A stretch of DNA of 41,522 nt from Dichelobacter nodosus. Its GTDB lineage: Bacteria; Pseudomonadota; Gammaproteobacteria; Beggiatoales; Beggiatoaceae. A program made the translations under genes and the position numbers. The notes beneath the pieces were generated by a model, which saw nothing but the letters and a program-made list of their open reading frames with translations, had not been told where the DNA came from and searched no databases. Positions 33,215 through 41,522 of the stretch are shown piece by piece (position 1 is the first letter of the stretch; every line of letters starts with the position of its first letter). The stretch lies in assembly GCA_020720085.1 (NCBI GenBank), contig DYPE01000005.1, positions 7,860 to 49,381 of the forward strand. Reading direction: 5' to 3'.

Positions 33215-35392
33215 ATGAAAAGAACATTTTGGTTGTTAAGCGCTGTTATTGCGGGCTTGCAACTATTCCCAAGCGCACAGGCTGCGCCAAATTCGGATGA
33301 CCTACTAGAGCTGTCGCTGGCGGATTTGCTCCATCTTACTGTCACCACCGCCTCACGCCAGGCGGAAAGCGCTGCCGATGCGCCAGGCACGGTGCTGGTA
33401 ATTACCCAACAGCAAATCCGTGAGCGAGGATATGTGCATTTGTACCATTTGCTGGAAGATTTGCCTGGCGTAGACACGCACAGTTATGCGTCTAACATGG
33501 AATTTAACCGCATCAGCCTGCGCGGCATTGTGCGCAATGACAAATTTATTGTGATGCAAGATGGTGTGCGCATTAACTCACCTTCAGGCGAGCCAGTGCC
33601 GATCAGTGATAATTTTCCGCTGTATCATGCCAAGCAGGTGGAAGTGGTGTATGGCCCAGCCTCAGCCCTATACGGCGCGGATGCTTTCACTGGCGTAATC
33701 AATATCATCACCCAGTCGGCGCAAGAAGCCAACGGCGTGGAACTGGCCGTGCTGGGCGGCGAATTTGGCAGTCGCGCGCTGTATGCTAATGCCGCAACCC
33801 CACTGGGCGCGCACGCCAGCCTCAGCGCTGGCGCGCACTGGCAAGAGGCGGACAATCCCAATCTCGCGGAATTTTACCCAGAAGATTTCACGCTGGGTGA
33901 TTTGGTGACTTTCAGCGGCGAAACCGTAATCAAGGCGGCAGACCGCCATGGATATGCTGGCGATACCCGCAGCAAAAGCGCTTACTTCAAATTGGCGCTC
34001 ACCGACCGTTTTACTTTGGGCGGCAATTACTGGTCATTCCACCACCGCACCGACACCGCCGCACGTCCAGACACCGCCAATTATGGCGCAGACGCCTATT
34101 GGCATAGCCGCCTAACCGATGTGTATGCTAACTATCAGTTTGATTTTACAGGCAACCTCAGTGGATTTGTCCAATTCGACTACGCGCGCTACGAAGTATC
34201 CCCGCAAAGCCGTTTTGCCAATATCTACACCAATTTTACCGATGGCTACAAATATGCGCGCGGCACAAAAAAACAACTTGACGCGCAACTGGAGTACCGC
34301 TTAGGCGAAAACAGCAGCCTGATCGGCGGATTGAGTGTGGCGGATTATTTTTCCCAGCCCAAGCCGGTGGATTTGTTCAAACCCTTTGACCCCGATCTGC
34401 CGCCCAGCGCGCAAGGCTTTTATTACTTGGGCAGCAACAACACCTTGCCTGCCAACCTCTACCAACTCAACTACGACAATTTTGGCGCGTATCTCCAATG
34501 GCGGCAAGCCTGGAGCGAGCAACTGACCAGCACGCTTGGCATCCGCTATGACCACAGCTCCAGCTATGGCGATTCGGTCAACCCGCGCTTAGGGCTGGTG
34601 TACCGCCCGCACGCAACGACCACGCTAAAATTGTTATACGGCACGGCATTTCTCGCGCCATCGCCGTTTCTGGCCTACGAGCATTTTGGCAGTTTTTCCG
34701 GACAAGCCGACGCACAGGGGCGTTATATCAGTGAGTTTCTCAATATTCCGAATCCAAATTTGAAACCGGAACAGATACAAACGGTTGAGGCCAACCTCTC
34801 CCACCGTTTTACACCTAATTGGGAAGCGCGTGCCAGCCTGTATTACAACCAAGCGCAAGACATTATTGCCAGCGCCCCAGCCGATCCGCAACAACCGGAG
34901 TATATTCCAGGCGGCGTCATCCGCTATACCCAATATAACGCCAACATTGGCCAAGCCGACGCCTACGGCGGTGACATCAGCATGGACTACCTGCACCGCT
35001 TGCATGGCGGAGGCAGCCTGAAGCTATGGGGTAATTATAGTTATACCGACGGCGAACTGGAACGCGATGACCAGGCCATGCCTCTGCCTAACGTGGCCAA
35101 GCACAAATTCAAACTGGGCTTGACTTATAACAAAGGCGCATTTACCCTCAGCCCCAAGCTATTGTGGAGTGATGCTGCCAACACCGACCAAGAGCACATG
35201 GCCGATGCCTATGCCCGTTTTGACGTGCATGGCGAATGGCGGGCAACAAAAAATTTGCGCCTATCCGTAACGGTGTGGAATATATTGGACAAACGCTACC
35301 ACCAGGTTACTGACGGCATAAGCTCATCCTTTGTTGCCGCGCCGCAAGACCCACGGCGAATTTACGCAGGCGTGGTGTACCAATTTGAATAG
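33215..35392 (+). CDS. TonB-dependent outer-membrane receptor (725 aa)
   Basis: ATG 33215 follows AGAGGACAAG. The signal peptide LLSAVIAGLQLFPSAQA leads to the mature start PNSDDLLELSLADLL. The plug domain shows SLRGIVRNDKFIVMQDGVRI and VEVVYGPASALYGADAFTGVINIIT, and the remainder is a 22-strand barrel ending GVVYQFE. The N-terminal region of the mature protein is a TonB-box candidate. The ligand is not indicated; no cobalamin riboswitch was found in the 196 bp upstream. It heads a three-gene run with a TPR/barrel and a FecR-domain gene. Confidence 0.93.
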   Translation: MKRTFWLLSAVIAGLQLFPSAQAAPNSDDLLELSLADLLHLTVTTASRQAESAADAPGTVLVITQQQIRERGYVHLYHLLEDLPGVDTHSYASNMEFNRISLRGIVRNDKFIVMQDGVRINSPSGEPVPISDNFPLYHAKQVEVVYGPASALYGADAFTGVINIITQSAQEANGVELAVLGGEFGSRALYANAATPLGAHASLSAGAHWQEADNPNLAEFYPEDFTLGDLVTFSGETVIKAADRHGYAGDTRSKSAYFKLALTDRFTLGGNYWSFHHRTDTAARPDTANYGADAYWHSRLTDVYANYQFDFTGNLSGFVQFDYARYEVSPQSRFANIYTNFTDGYKYARGTKKQLDAQLEYRLGENSSLIGGLSVADYFSQPKPVDLFKPFDPDLPPSAQGFYYLGSNNTLPANLYQLNYDNFGAYLQWRQAWSEQLTSTLGIRYDHSSSYGDSVNPRLGLVYRPHATTTLKLLYGTAFLAPSPFLAYEHFGSFSGQADAQGRYISEFLNIPNPNLKPEQIQTVEANLSHRFTPNWEARASLYYNQAQDIIASAPADPQQPEYIPGGVIRYTQYNANIGQADAYGGDISMDYLHRLHGGGSLKLWGNYSYTDGELERDDQAMPLPNVAKHKFKLGLTYNKGAFTLSPKLLWSDAANTDQEHMADAYARFDVHGEWRATKNLRLSVTVWNILDKRYHQVTDGISSSFVAAPQDPRRIYAGVVYQFE

Positions 35393-35410
35393 TGCCCAGA
35401 AACACTGCCC

Positions 35411-36721
35411 ATGAAAATTGCCAGGTTATTCTATATGTTATCCGTTTTGCCGCCGCTCGCAGGCGCAGCGCAACCGCATGTAGACAGCCTGGTGGCACAT
35501 GCGCGCCAATCTTTGGCAGATGGCGCAAGCGGTCAAGCTTATGCCCTACTGATTACCCATGAACAAACCTATGCGGGAGAGCCAGATTTCGATTATTGGC
35601 TAGGACAAGCGGCGCTAGACAACGATCATCCAAGTGAAGCCACGCTGGCGCTGGAGCGCGCCACCATTCGCCGCCCCGCTTGGGCTGCCGCACGTTTGGC
35701 GCTAGGCCGCGCGCATTTTGCCCTAGGCAATTGGCTTGCAGCGAAAAATGAATTCAACCATGCCCTGTCTTTGGCATTATTGCCAGCGGAGCGTCAGCGC
35801 GCTGAGGGGTATCTCGCCCAAATCCGCCAACGCCAAACCGCTGATCAGCGCATTTCAGCCAGCCGTTTGGAATGGATACTGGGATACGATGACAATATCA
35901 ATACCGCCACTGCGGCTGAAACCGTGGCTGGACTGGGCGACGTCCCTTTTCAGCTCAGTGAAAATTCCCGTCAGCAGAATTCCACCTACGCCCAACTGGC
36001 ATTCACCACCGTACATACACGGCCACTGCATGGCGCGTGGCAAGGCTTTGCTGGAGCCAGTGTAAAACACAAGGAAGCGCCCAACGCGCGTGCCTACGGC
36101 AGTTCTGAAATTACCCTGCAAGGCGGCGTGCTACGCAAGAGCGGTAACCACAGTTGGGTGGCAGGCGCACAAGCAGGTAAATTTTATTTAGACGATGACC
36201 CGCTGTATTTTTATGGCAGCGGATTTATGAATTGGCAATACCAACTCGCCCCAGGCCGCCGCATTCATTGGTTCGCCCGCCACACGCAGGTGAATTACAC
36301 TGACGGCGCGGCACAATCCAATGATTTTACGCAAACCATGAGCGGCATAGGCGGCGTGCTGGAAAAGCAACACTACGCGCTGTGGTTGAATGGCTACGGC
36401 GGCTGGGAAAATACGGCTGCTGCCCTCACAGGCGATAGAACCCTGGCTGGCGTTTCCGCCGGCATTGGCGTGCCACTGCATAAAGACCTTACCTGGCGCG
36501 CCAACCTGGCCTGGCAGCACAAACAATATCAAAATACCCTCGCTTTTTTTGGCACTGCACGCGATGACAAGTATTTAAATATGGATATGGAATTAGAATG
36601 GCGTTTCCAACCCGCCTGGGGCATCGCCTTGCGCTACGCCCATACCCACAACCAGGCCAATATTGAACTCTATCACTATGAAAGAAATAATGTTTCTCTT
36701 ATCCTTTTTCACACCTTCTAA
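35411..36721 (+). CDS. Outer-membrane beta-barrel protein with N-terminal TPR-like region (436 aa)
   Basis: A signal peptide (LFYMLSVLPPLAGAAQ) is followed by TPR-like helices (about 25-150: WLGQAALDNDHPSEATLALE, GRAHFALGNWLAAKNEFNHA), then beta-strand-rich sequence ending ILFHTF with a terminal Phe, typical of an outer-membrane barrel. This layout resembles surface lipoprotein assembly modifier/DUF560-like proteins. It follows the TonB receptor by 18 bp and overlaps the FecR gene by 44 bp. Confidence 0.8.
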   Translation: MKIARLFYMLSVLPPLAGAAQPHVDSLVAHARQSLADGASGQAYALLITHEQTYAGEPDFDYWLGQAALDNDHPSEATLALERATIRRPAWAAARLALGRAHFALGNWLAAKNEFNHALSLALLPAERQRAEGYLAQIRQRQTADQRISASRLEWILGYDDNINTATAAETVAGLGDVPFQLSENSRQQNSTYAQLAFTTVHTRPLHGAWQGFAGASVKHKEAPNARAYGSSEITLQGGVLRKSGNHSWVAGAQAGKFYLDDDPLYFYGSGFMNWQYQLAPGRRIHWFARHTQVNYTDGAAQSNDFTQTMSGIGGVLEKQHYALWLNGYGGWENTAAALTGDRTLAGVSAGIGVPLHKDLTWRANLAWQHKQYQNTLAFFGTARDDKYLNMDMELEWRFQPAWGIALRYAHTHNQANIELYHYERNNVSLILFHTF

Positions 36722-38246
36722 TTCCGTCTTCCGTTGCTGGCAGCAAGGCATCCTCGCACTGTTCAGCCTCTGCTTGTCCGCGCCATTGGCAGCGGAATTG
36801 GCAGCCGCCAAATTCATTTTCGTACATCCCGATGTGGCGATCATCCGCGCCGAAGTAGCGCAACAAGCGGCCAAAGACATGGAATTGCTCGGCCATGACA
36901 CCATCCGCACCGGCCAACAAGGCTACGCGCAACTGCAATTCAGCGACGGCAACCGGCTGGTGGTGCGCGGCGAAACCGAATTGCGTTTGGATGAATATCA
37001 TTTTGACAGCGCGCAAAACGCCGCCAACCGCTTGGAATTGTCCTTGCAAAAAGGCGCAATTCGCTCTGTAAGCGGCAAAATTGCCCAACAACAACCACAC
37101 AATTATCTAATTAAAACCGCAGTTGGCATTATTGGCGTGCGTGGCACTGACCACGAATCTCGCTATATTCCGCAGCCTGCACCGGGCGAACCCGCGCCCA
37201 TAGCCAAACCCGGGCTGTATGATCGTGTGCATAGCGGTGCTACCGTACTTACCAATGCCCTAGGCAGCGTGGTGGTAGGGCCAGACCAAGCGGGTTTTAT
37301 CAGCAGCGACATGGGCGGCGCTATCCCCGTAGTATTGCCCGAAATTCCCGCGTTTTACGCGCAAGGAACGCCCCCGCCAGACCACACGACCACAGACCAA
37401 CCCCATGAGATGAAAGAAAAACCCCAATCCAATCAAGGCAATAGCGCTACGACCAAACCTGCCGCCGGAGCGCGCCCGGAGCATGAAAATCGCCGCAAGG
37501 CCATAGAAGCTGAGGAAAAAGTCCCCTTGCCCACACGCCCACAGCTTGAACAAAATACACCAGAAAACTATCTTCACCAACGGCCTTTGTTACCCGAGGC
37601 ACCAAAAACCCAAGACATTCCGCTTGCATCAGGCACGCCACTGCGCGCGGACGATTTTCTATCCCATACTGCTGAGGCCAATTGGCAGGAAGAAATTGCC
37701 CATATTCCACTCGTGGAAGCGCTGCCTTTGCCAACGTTGCCTGCCGCACCCGCACCGTTGCCGCCCAGCCTAACACCCCAAACGCCACTGGAACCCCTAC
37801 CGCCCCCAACCACAACCGCCCCCAAGACCGAACCCCCGATTGCCGATCCCACACCAGTCGATCCCGTATCTCCGCCAAACACAGTAGTGCCCAAGACCGA
37901 AACGCTGGTTGCCGATCCCACACCGGTGGAACCTGTGTCTCCAGGCACCGTGCCGCCCAAGACCGAAGTACCGGGTGACACGAATCATAGCGGAGAAATG
38001 GCCACCTCACCCAGCATTCCGCCCGCCACGACCGTTCCAGACAAAACCACAACGCCGCAAACGTCAGTAGAACCCGCATCCAATCCGAGCGTAGCGCAGC
38101 CAGCGGCGGAAGTAACGGTTTCTACCCCAGAACGGACAGACACCGTGATAATTTCCCTTCCAGGCGTAGCCACCCTGCCAGAGACCCCATCGACACCGCC
38201 CGATGCGCACACGGTACCTATTCCAGCCGGGACATTTCCCCAGTAG
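36678..38246 (+). CDS. FecR-domain secreted protein with Pro/Thr-rich tail (522 aa)
   Basis: A signal peptide (GILALFSLCLSAPLAAELAA) is followed by a FecR fold (about residues 45-200: VAIIRAEVAQQ, VVRGETELRLDEYHF, KTAVGIIGVRGTDHESRY). The rest is a long Pro/Thr/Glu-rich region with near-repeat units around residues 380-430, perhaps spanning the periplasm or surface. ATG 36678 is chosen, as an in-frame TTG upstream is less likely. Such FecR-domain proteins of sulfur bacteria often sit with other surface genes; no sigma factor is nearby. Confidence 0.82.
   Translation: MKEIMFLLSFFTPSNSVFRCWQQGILALFSLCLSAPLAAELAAAKFIFVHPDVAIIRAEVAQQAAKDMELLGHDTIRTGQQGYAQLQFSDGNRLVVRGETELRLDEYHFDSAQNAANRLELSLQKGAIRSVSGKIAQQQPHNYLIKTAVGIIGVRGTDHESRYIPQPAPGEPAPIAKPGLYDRVHSGATVLTNALGSVVVGPDQAGFISSDMGGAIPVVLPEIPAFYAQGTPPPDHTTTDQPHEMKEKPQSNQGNSATTKPAAGARPEHENRRKAIEAEEKVPLPTRPQLEQNTPENYLHQRPLLPEAPKTQDIPLASGTPLRADDFLSHTAEANWQEEIAHIPLVEALPLPTLPAAPAPLPPSLTPQTPLEPLPPPTTTAPKTEPPIADPTPVDPVSPPNTVVPKTETLVADPTPVEPVSPGTVPPKTEVPGDTNHSGEMATSPSIPPATTVPDKTTTPQTSVEPASNPSVAQPAAEVTVSTPERTDTVIISLPGVATLPETPSTPPDAHTVPIPAGTFPQ
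37821..37975 (+). repeat. Degenerate 66-69-bp tandem repeat in the FecR-protein gene
   Basis: CCCAAGACCGAA begins at 37821, 37890 and 37956. The units encode PKTE, then PIADPTPVDPVSPP and VADPTPVEPVSPG, so the protein tail is built from amplified Pro-rich segments. Confidence 0.7.
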
Positions 38247-38290
38247 ACGCCTCTGGCCCCGCCCATAATCACGTACTCCCGTTTCACCGC

Positions 38291-38319
38291 TTGCGCTGTC
38301 TATAAATAGGCGTTAAAAT
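38291..38319 (+). promoter_or_regulatory. Promoter of the tRNA pair
   Basis: TTGCGC (38291-38296), 17 bases, TAAAAT (38314-38319), about 20 bp before tRNA-Ser. A second AT-rich box TATAAATA (38301-38308) is in the spacer. Confidence 0.5.
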
Positions 38320-38338
38320 ATCACCCTTTCATGAGTTA

Positions 38339-38432
38339 GGAGAGATGGCCGAGAGGCCGAAGGCGCTCCCCTGCTAAGGGAGTATGGGGTCAAAAAGCTT
38401 CATCGAGGGTTCGAATCCCTCTCTCTCCGCCA
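38339..38432 (+). tRNA. tRNA-Ser (GCU)
   Basis: Acceptor GGAGAGA pairs with TCTCTCC, discriminator G and encoded CCA (38430-38432). The anticodon loop is CTGCTAA with anticodon GCT (38373-38375), flanked by CTCCC and GGGAG. A long variable arm (TATGGGGTCAAAAAGCTTCA), typical of tRNA-Ser, and GGTTCGAATCC are present. Confidence 0.96.
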
Positions 38433-38435
38433 CAA

Positions 38436-38512
38436 GCGCCCGTAGCTCAGCTGGATAGAGTACTTGGCTACGAACCAAGCGGTCAGACGTTCGAATCGTC
38501 TCGGGCGCGCCA
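38436..38512 (+). tRNA. tRNA-Arg (ACG)
   Basis: Acceptor GCGCCCG pairs with CGGGCGC, G73 and encoded CCA (38510-38512). The anticodon loop is CTACGAA with anticodon ACG (38470-38472), flanked by CTTGG and CCAAG. It starts three bases after tRNA-Ser, so the two form one unit. Confidence 0.97.
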
Positions 38513-38518
38513 AATATC

Positions 38519-38548
38519 AAAGGCTTACTTAGTTAAGCCTTTTTTTTT
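38519..38548 (+). terminator. Terminator after the tRNA pair
   Basis: AAAGGCTTA (38519-38527) and TAAGCCTTT (38534-38542) pair perfectly around a six-base loop and are followed by a T-run. Confidence 0.88.
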
Positions 38549-38680
38549 GAAAAATGAAAACCTGGGGTCAAACCCTACTCAAGCCAACGCCGCAACCCTG
38601 CCCATGTTGCAGCGACCAATTCAGCTTCAGCGCCGCCAAGGCGCAAACATCATGCAAAGCCGCCAGGCTTACCCGCACGC

Positions 38681-40564
38681 ATGGAATATCCCACTGATTT
38701 ATTAGTTTGTTTTACGCCAGCCCGCGTGCGGGAAATGACCGAAAAGCCGGGCGTGTATTGCATGTTAGACGCAGGTGGGAAAGTCTTGTATGTGGGCAAA
38801 GCAAAAAATCTAAAAAAGCGCGTAGCGAGTTATTTTGGCGCGCCCTCCCGGCTGTCGGCTAAGACACGCGCATTAGTACAACAAATCGCCAATATTCAAC
38901 TCACCGCCACGCACACTGAAAACGAGGCGTTGTTGCTTGAAAATAATCTTATTAAAAAATATTTACCGCCATTTAATATTTTATTGCGCGATGACAAAAG
39001 CTATCCCTACATTTTTCTATCCAACGATCCCTTTCCACGCATCACCTTGCGCCGGGGCGCAAAAAAAGAGCCGGGCCGCTATTTTGGCCCGTATCCCAGC
39101 GCCAGCGCGGTGCGCGACAACTTAAATCTGCTACAAAAACTATTTCTATTGCGCCCTTGTGAAAATAGCGTATTCAACAACCGCGCGCGGCCTTGTCTGC
39201 AATATCAAATCAAACGCTGTACTGCGCCATGCGTAGGTTTAATTGACGAGACCGCATATCAGGAGGACACCCGCCACGCCATTTTTTTTTTAGAAGGCAA
39301 AAGCGCACAAATCATTGACCGCATGGTGGAACGCATGAACGCAGCCGCAGCAACGTTGGCCTACGAACAGGCAGCGCGCTTGCGCGACCAAATTACCCGC
39401 TTGCGCCAATTGCAGGAGCGTCAATACATGGATGTGGATGGCGCGCATGATGTGGATGTAGTGGCGTGCGTGGTGGAAGACGGCGCGGGCTGTGTACAAG
39501 TGATGACCATTCGTGGCGGACGCCACCTGGGCAGCCGCGCGTATTTTCCCAAACATACCCAAGGCGCAGACGAAGCAGCGGTTTTGGCTGCGTTTTTGCC
39601 GCAATATTATTTGCACCGCGACGACATCCCAGCGGAAATCATTTTAAGCCAAGCCTGTGAGGATAGAGAAGTTTTACAAGAAGTCATCCAAACACAGCGC
39701 GGCAAGGCGGTACACATTCACCACGCAGTACGCGGCGCACGCGCGCATTGGCTGACCATGGCCAAGGAAAATGCCGCACTGGGCATCGCCAGCCGTAAAC
39801 CGGGGCAATACCGCGACCGGTTGGCCGACTTGGCGCGCTGGCTGGAGTGGGAAACCTTGCCCGCACGCATAGAGTGTTTTGACATCAGTCATACTCAGGG
39901 CGAATCCGCGCAAGCGTCGTGTGTGGTGTTCGACAGCGACGGGCCGTGCCCAGCAGAATACCGGCGTTTTAATCTGCGCAACATCACGCCAGGCGATGAC
40001 TATGCTGCGATGGAACAAGCATTACAGCGCCGCTACCGCACGGAAAACAACAACGGCGCAGAACCGCGCCCTTTGCCAGATTTATTGCTGATCGACGGCG
40101 GCCCAGGCCAAGTGGCGCGCGCGCGCGCAGCGTTGGCGGATCACCCCAATTTACCGATGATTGGCATTGCCAAAGGCGATACACGCAAGCCTGGGCTAGA
40201 ATCCTTACTGTTATCGCCTGCCAATAACACCGTATACCTGCCCGCAGACAGCCCAGCATTGCTGCTGTTGCAGCAAATCCGCGACGAAGCGCACCGCTTC
40301 GCCATTACGGGCCACAGAAAAAAACGCGCCGCTGCGCGCAAAATCTCCATGCTGGAAGAATTGCCTGGCATTGGCCCGCGCCGCCGCCAGTTGCTGATCA
40401 GCCATTTCGGCGGCCTGCAAGGCGTGCAACGCGCTGGCGTGGAAGATTTGTGCAGCGTGCCCGGAATTAACCGCCAACTGGCAAAAAAAATCCATGAAGC
40501 CTTTCATGGCGGCGGATATAAGGAATACACAGGCCTCCGTGCCAAGCCGCTTTTACCACCCTGA
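38681..40564 (+). CDS. uvrC: Excinuclease ABC subunit C
   Basis: 627 residues, typical of UvrC, the dual incision nuclease of nucleotide excision repair. The GIY-YIG region is PGVYCMLDAGGKVLYVGKAK (near residue 23). After the Cys-rich RPCLQYQIKRC comes a UVR motif (IDRMVERMNAAAATLAYEQA), the RNase H-like half (ECFDISHTQGESAQASCVVF, LLIDGGPGQV) and HhH motifs (LEELPGIGPRRRQLL). It is preceded by the tRNA terminator and ends near an inverted repeat. Confidence 0.97.
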   Translation: MEYPTDLLVCFTPARVREMTEKPGVYCMLDAGGKVLYVGKAKNLKKRVASYFGAPSRLSAKTRALVQQIANIQLTATHTENEALLLENNLIKKYLPPFNILLRDDKSYPYIFLSNDPFPRITLRRGAKKEPGRYFGPYPSASAVRDNLNLLQKLFLLRPCENSVFNNRARPCLQYQIKRCTAPCVGLIDETAYQEDTRHAIFFLEGKSAQIIDRMVERMNAAAATLAYEQAARLRDQITRLRQLQERQYMDVDGAHDVDVVACVVEDGAGCVQVMTIRGGRHLGSRAYFPKHTQGADEAAVLAAFLPQYYLHRDDIPAEIILSQACEDREVLQEVIQTQRGKAVHIHHAVRGARAHWLTMAKENAALGIASRKPGQYRDRLADLARWLEWETLPARIECFDISHTQGESAQASCVVFDSDGPCPAEYRRFNLRNITPGDDYAAMEQALQRRYRTENNNGAEPRPLPDLLLIDGGPGQVARARAALADHPNLPMIGIAKGDTRKPGLESLLLSPANNTVYLPADSPALLLLQQIRDEAHRFAITGHRKKRAAARKISMLEELPGIGPRRRQLLISHFGGLQGVQRAGVEDLCSVPGINRQLAKKIHEAFHGGGYKEYTGLRAKPLLPP

Positions 40565-40598
40565 TTTTACAGGGGCTGACAACTCAGCGGGAATTACT

Positions 40599-40704
40599 GC
40601 TACTCAGGTGGGTGGTGCCTTATTTTTTCAGTTGAGATTATCCGCACAAAAACAAGCGTTATTATAACAAATTGATAAATAAAGTATCTATCCACCTGAG
40701 CAGC
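40599..40704. repeat. Imperfect inverted repeat about 106 bp apart
   Basis: GCTACTCAGGTGG (40599-40611) and CCACCTGAGCAGC (40692-40704) are inverted with one mismatch. The interior is AT-rich without a gene. It might be a MITE-like element or a long hairpin between two converging genes; no target duplication was confirmed. Confidence 0.35.
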
Positions 40705-40715
40705 TACATTTCCAG

Positions 40716-41522
40716 TTACTTACAACTTGTAGTATAACTGGTATCAATTATAGCAGTGCCAGCACTGTTATACTCATCCAGCCGTATATCGGTACAGGTT
40801 TTGCCGTTAGCAACATATTGTTTTGTAGGCGTAATCTTCCATTTTTGTTTTAAGGTGTTTAAGCTCAAATCAAAAGTCAGGCTGCCTGCACGTTGATCTA
40901 ATTGCACATTGAATATGTCCACAGACACACTGCCAAAACCAGACACCGAGGGTACTAAAACACACGGTACTTTCAACTTGCCAGCAATAGGATCATATTC
41001 CGCCGCGCAGGAATCGCTTGACGCATTGGTACTGGATGAACCCGTTGTGGTTGTGGGTGTGGTAGGAGTTGGGGTTGTTGGGGTTGGCGTTGGCGTGGTC
41101 GCGCTGCCGCCTTTAAGGGTAACTTCGTACAGCTCATCTCCTGGTTCAATATTGGTGATCGCCAATTTGATAAAAGGACGGCTGGTGTCCAGTGTGAAGG
41201 TATCTTCTCTGTCGCCGTTGGGATCCTTAAAGGGAACGCCGTTGATATTCAAATACGCCACGCCATTCTTTGCTAATAACTCAATGTCGTTGATTTTGCT
41301 GGATACCCAGTTACTGCGGTTATTGTATCGCTGATTATCATTAAATTTGATCTGAGTATAGCCAGCCTGTATGTACAAAGAACCCGCATCACTATCTGGG
41401 GTTTTATACAAAGTGATGGTACGATAGTTGTACCAATCTGCATTCACATCCAGCTCAAAGTTATCCGTCAGATTGACATCAAATTCGATTTGCCCTACAC
41501 GTCCGGCAACGGCAGTGATATA
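40716..41522 (-). CDS. C-terminal part of a secreted-type unknown protein (runs off window)
   Basis: The frame is open from the window edge to the stop at 40716, about 268 codons. It contains beta-rich sequence (YIQAGYTQIKFNDNQRYNNR, LYEVTLKGG), a Thr/Pro-rich linker (TTPTPTPTTPTPTTPTTTTG) and a C-terminal beta domain (DPIAGKLKVPCVLVPSVSGF, VDIFNVQLDQRAGSLTFDLS). The linker-and-domain layout and several cysteines fit an exported surface protein. A GTG at 41447 is inside the frame and is not a true start. Confidence 0.75.
   Translation of the reverse strand, partial: YITAVAGRVGQIEFDVNLTDNFELDVNADWYNYRTITLYKTPDSDAGSLYIQAGYTQIKFNDNQRYNNRSNWVSSKINDIELLAKNGVAYLNINGVPFKDPNGDREDTFTLDTSRPFIKLAITNIEPGDELYEVTLKGGSATTPTPTPTTPTPTTPTTTTGSSSTNASSDSCAAEYDPIAGKLKVPCVLVPSVSGFGSVSVDIFNVQLDQRAGSLTFDLSLNTLKQKWKITPTKQYVANGKTCTDIRLDEYNSAGTAIIDTSYTTSCK

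Overview
The window looks like chromosomal DNA of a Gram-negative proteobacterium. It encodes outer-membrane proteins (a TonB-dependent receptor and a TPR/beta-barrel protein), a type IV pilin, cytochrome c4, a MltD-type transglycosylase and two PqiA halves. A large FAD-linked oxidase of the DUF3683 type (common in beta- and some gammaproteobacteria), the RCC1-repeat surface protein and the many dispersed palindromic repeats recall repeat-rich gammaproteobacteria such as the filamentous sulfur oxidisers. That placement is inference; no rRNA or other decisive marker is present.

Layout. 1-1367 (-): N-terminal third of the FAD oxidase, with an in-frame tandem repeat. 1412-2073: AT-rich DNA with no gene. 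2074-5343 (-): two-gene operon of a winged-helix-like protein and a P-loop ATPase that I cannot assign to a named system. 5669-8412 (+): a conserved hypothetical, hisC and a Nif3-like gene. 8439-9125 (+): a DUF4258/YgiT toxin-antitoxin-like pair whose first gene is broken by two 87-bp MITEs. 9126-9753: palindromic repeats. 9754-12526 (-): an RCC1-repeat exported protein split by a frameshift, preceded by a heptanucleotide tract that sets the reading frame. 12936-13410 (-): DUF4160/DUF2442 pair. 13557-17195 (-): lipoprotein M48 protease, MDR oxidoreductase and split PqiA.

17387-23574 (+): cytochrome c4, a small unknown, MltD, an adenylate-cyclase/cNMP-binding protein pair, SSB and an alkylguanine-DNA methyltransferase. 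23708-29553 (+): a compact accessory chaperone operon (854-aa helical-repeat protein, J-like protein without HPD, GrpE, short Hsp70, zinc-ribbon protein), running by overlap into trpF-trpB-trpA (29550-32238). 32571-32963 (+): pilin behind a sigma-54-type promoter. 33215-38246 (+): TonB receptor, TPR/beta-barrel and FecR-domain protein. 38339-38512: tRNA-Ser(GCU) and tRNA-Arg(ACG). 38681-40564 (+): uvrC. 40716-41522 (-): end of an unknown secreted-type protein.

The strongest leads are (i) the accessory Hsp70 operon, (ii) the winged-helix/ATPase operon, (iii) a probable phase-variation switch at the RCC1 gene, and (iv) the doubly MITE-interrupted DUF4258 gene, whose ORF is restored exactly when both elements and one TA each are removed.
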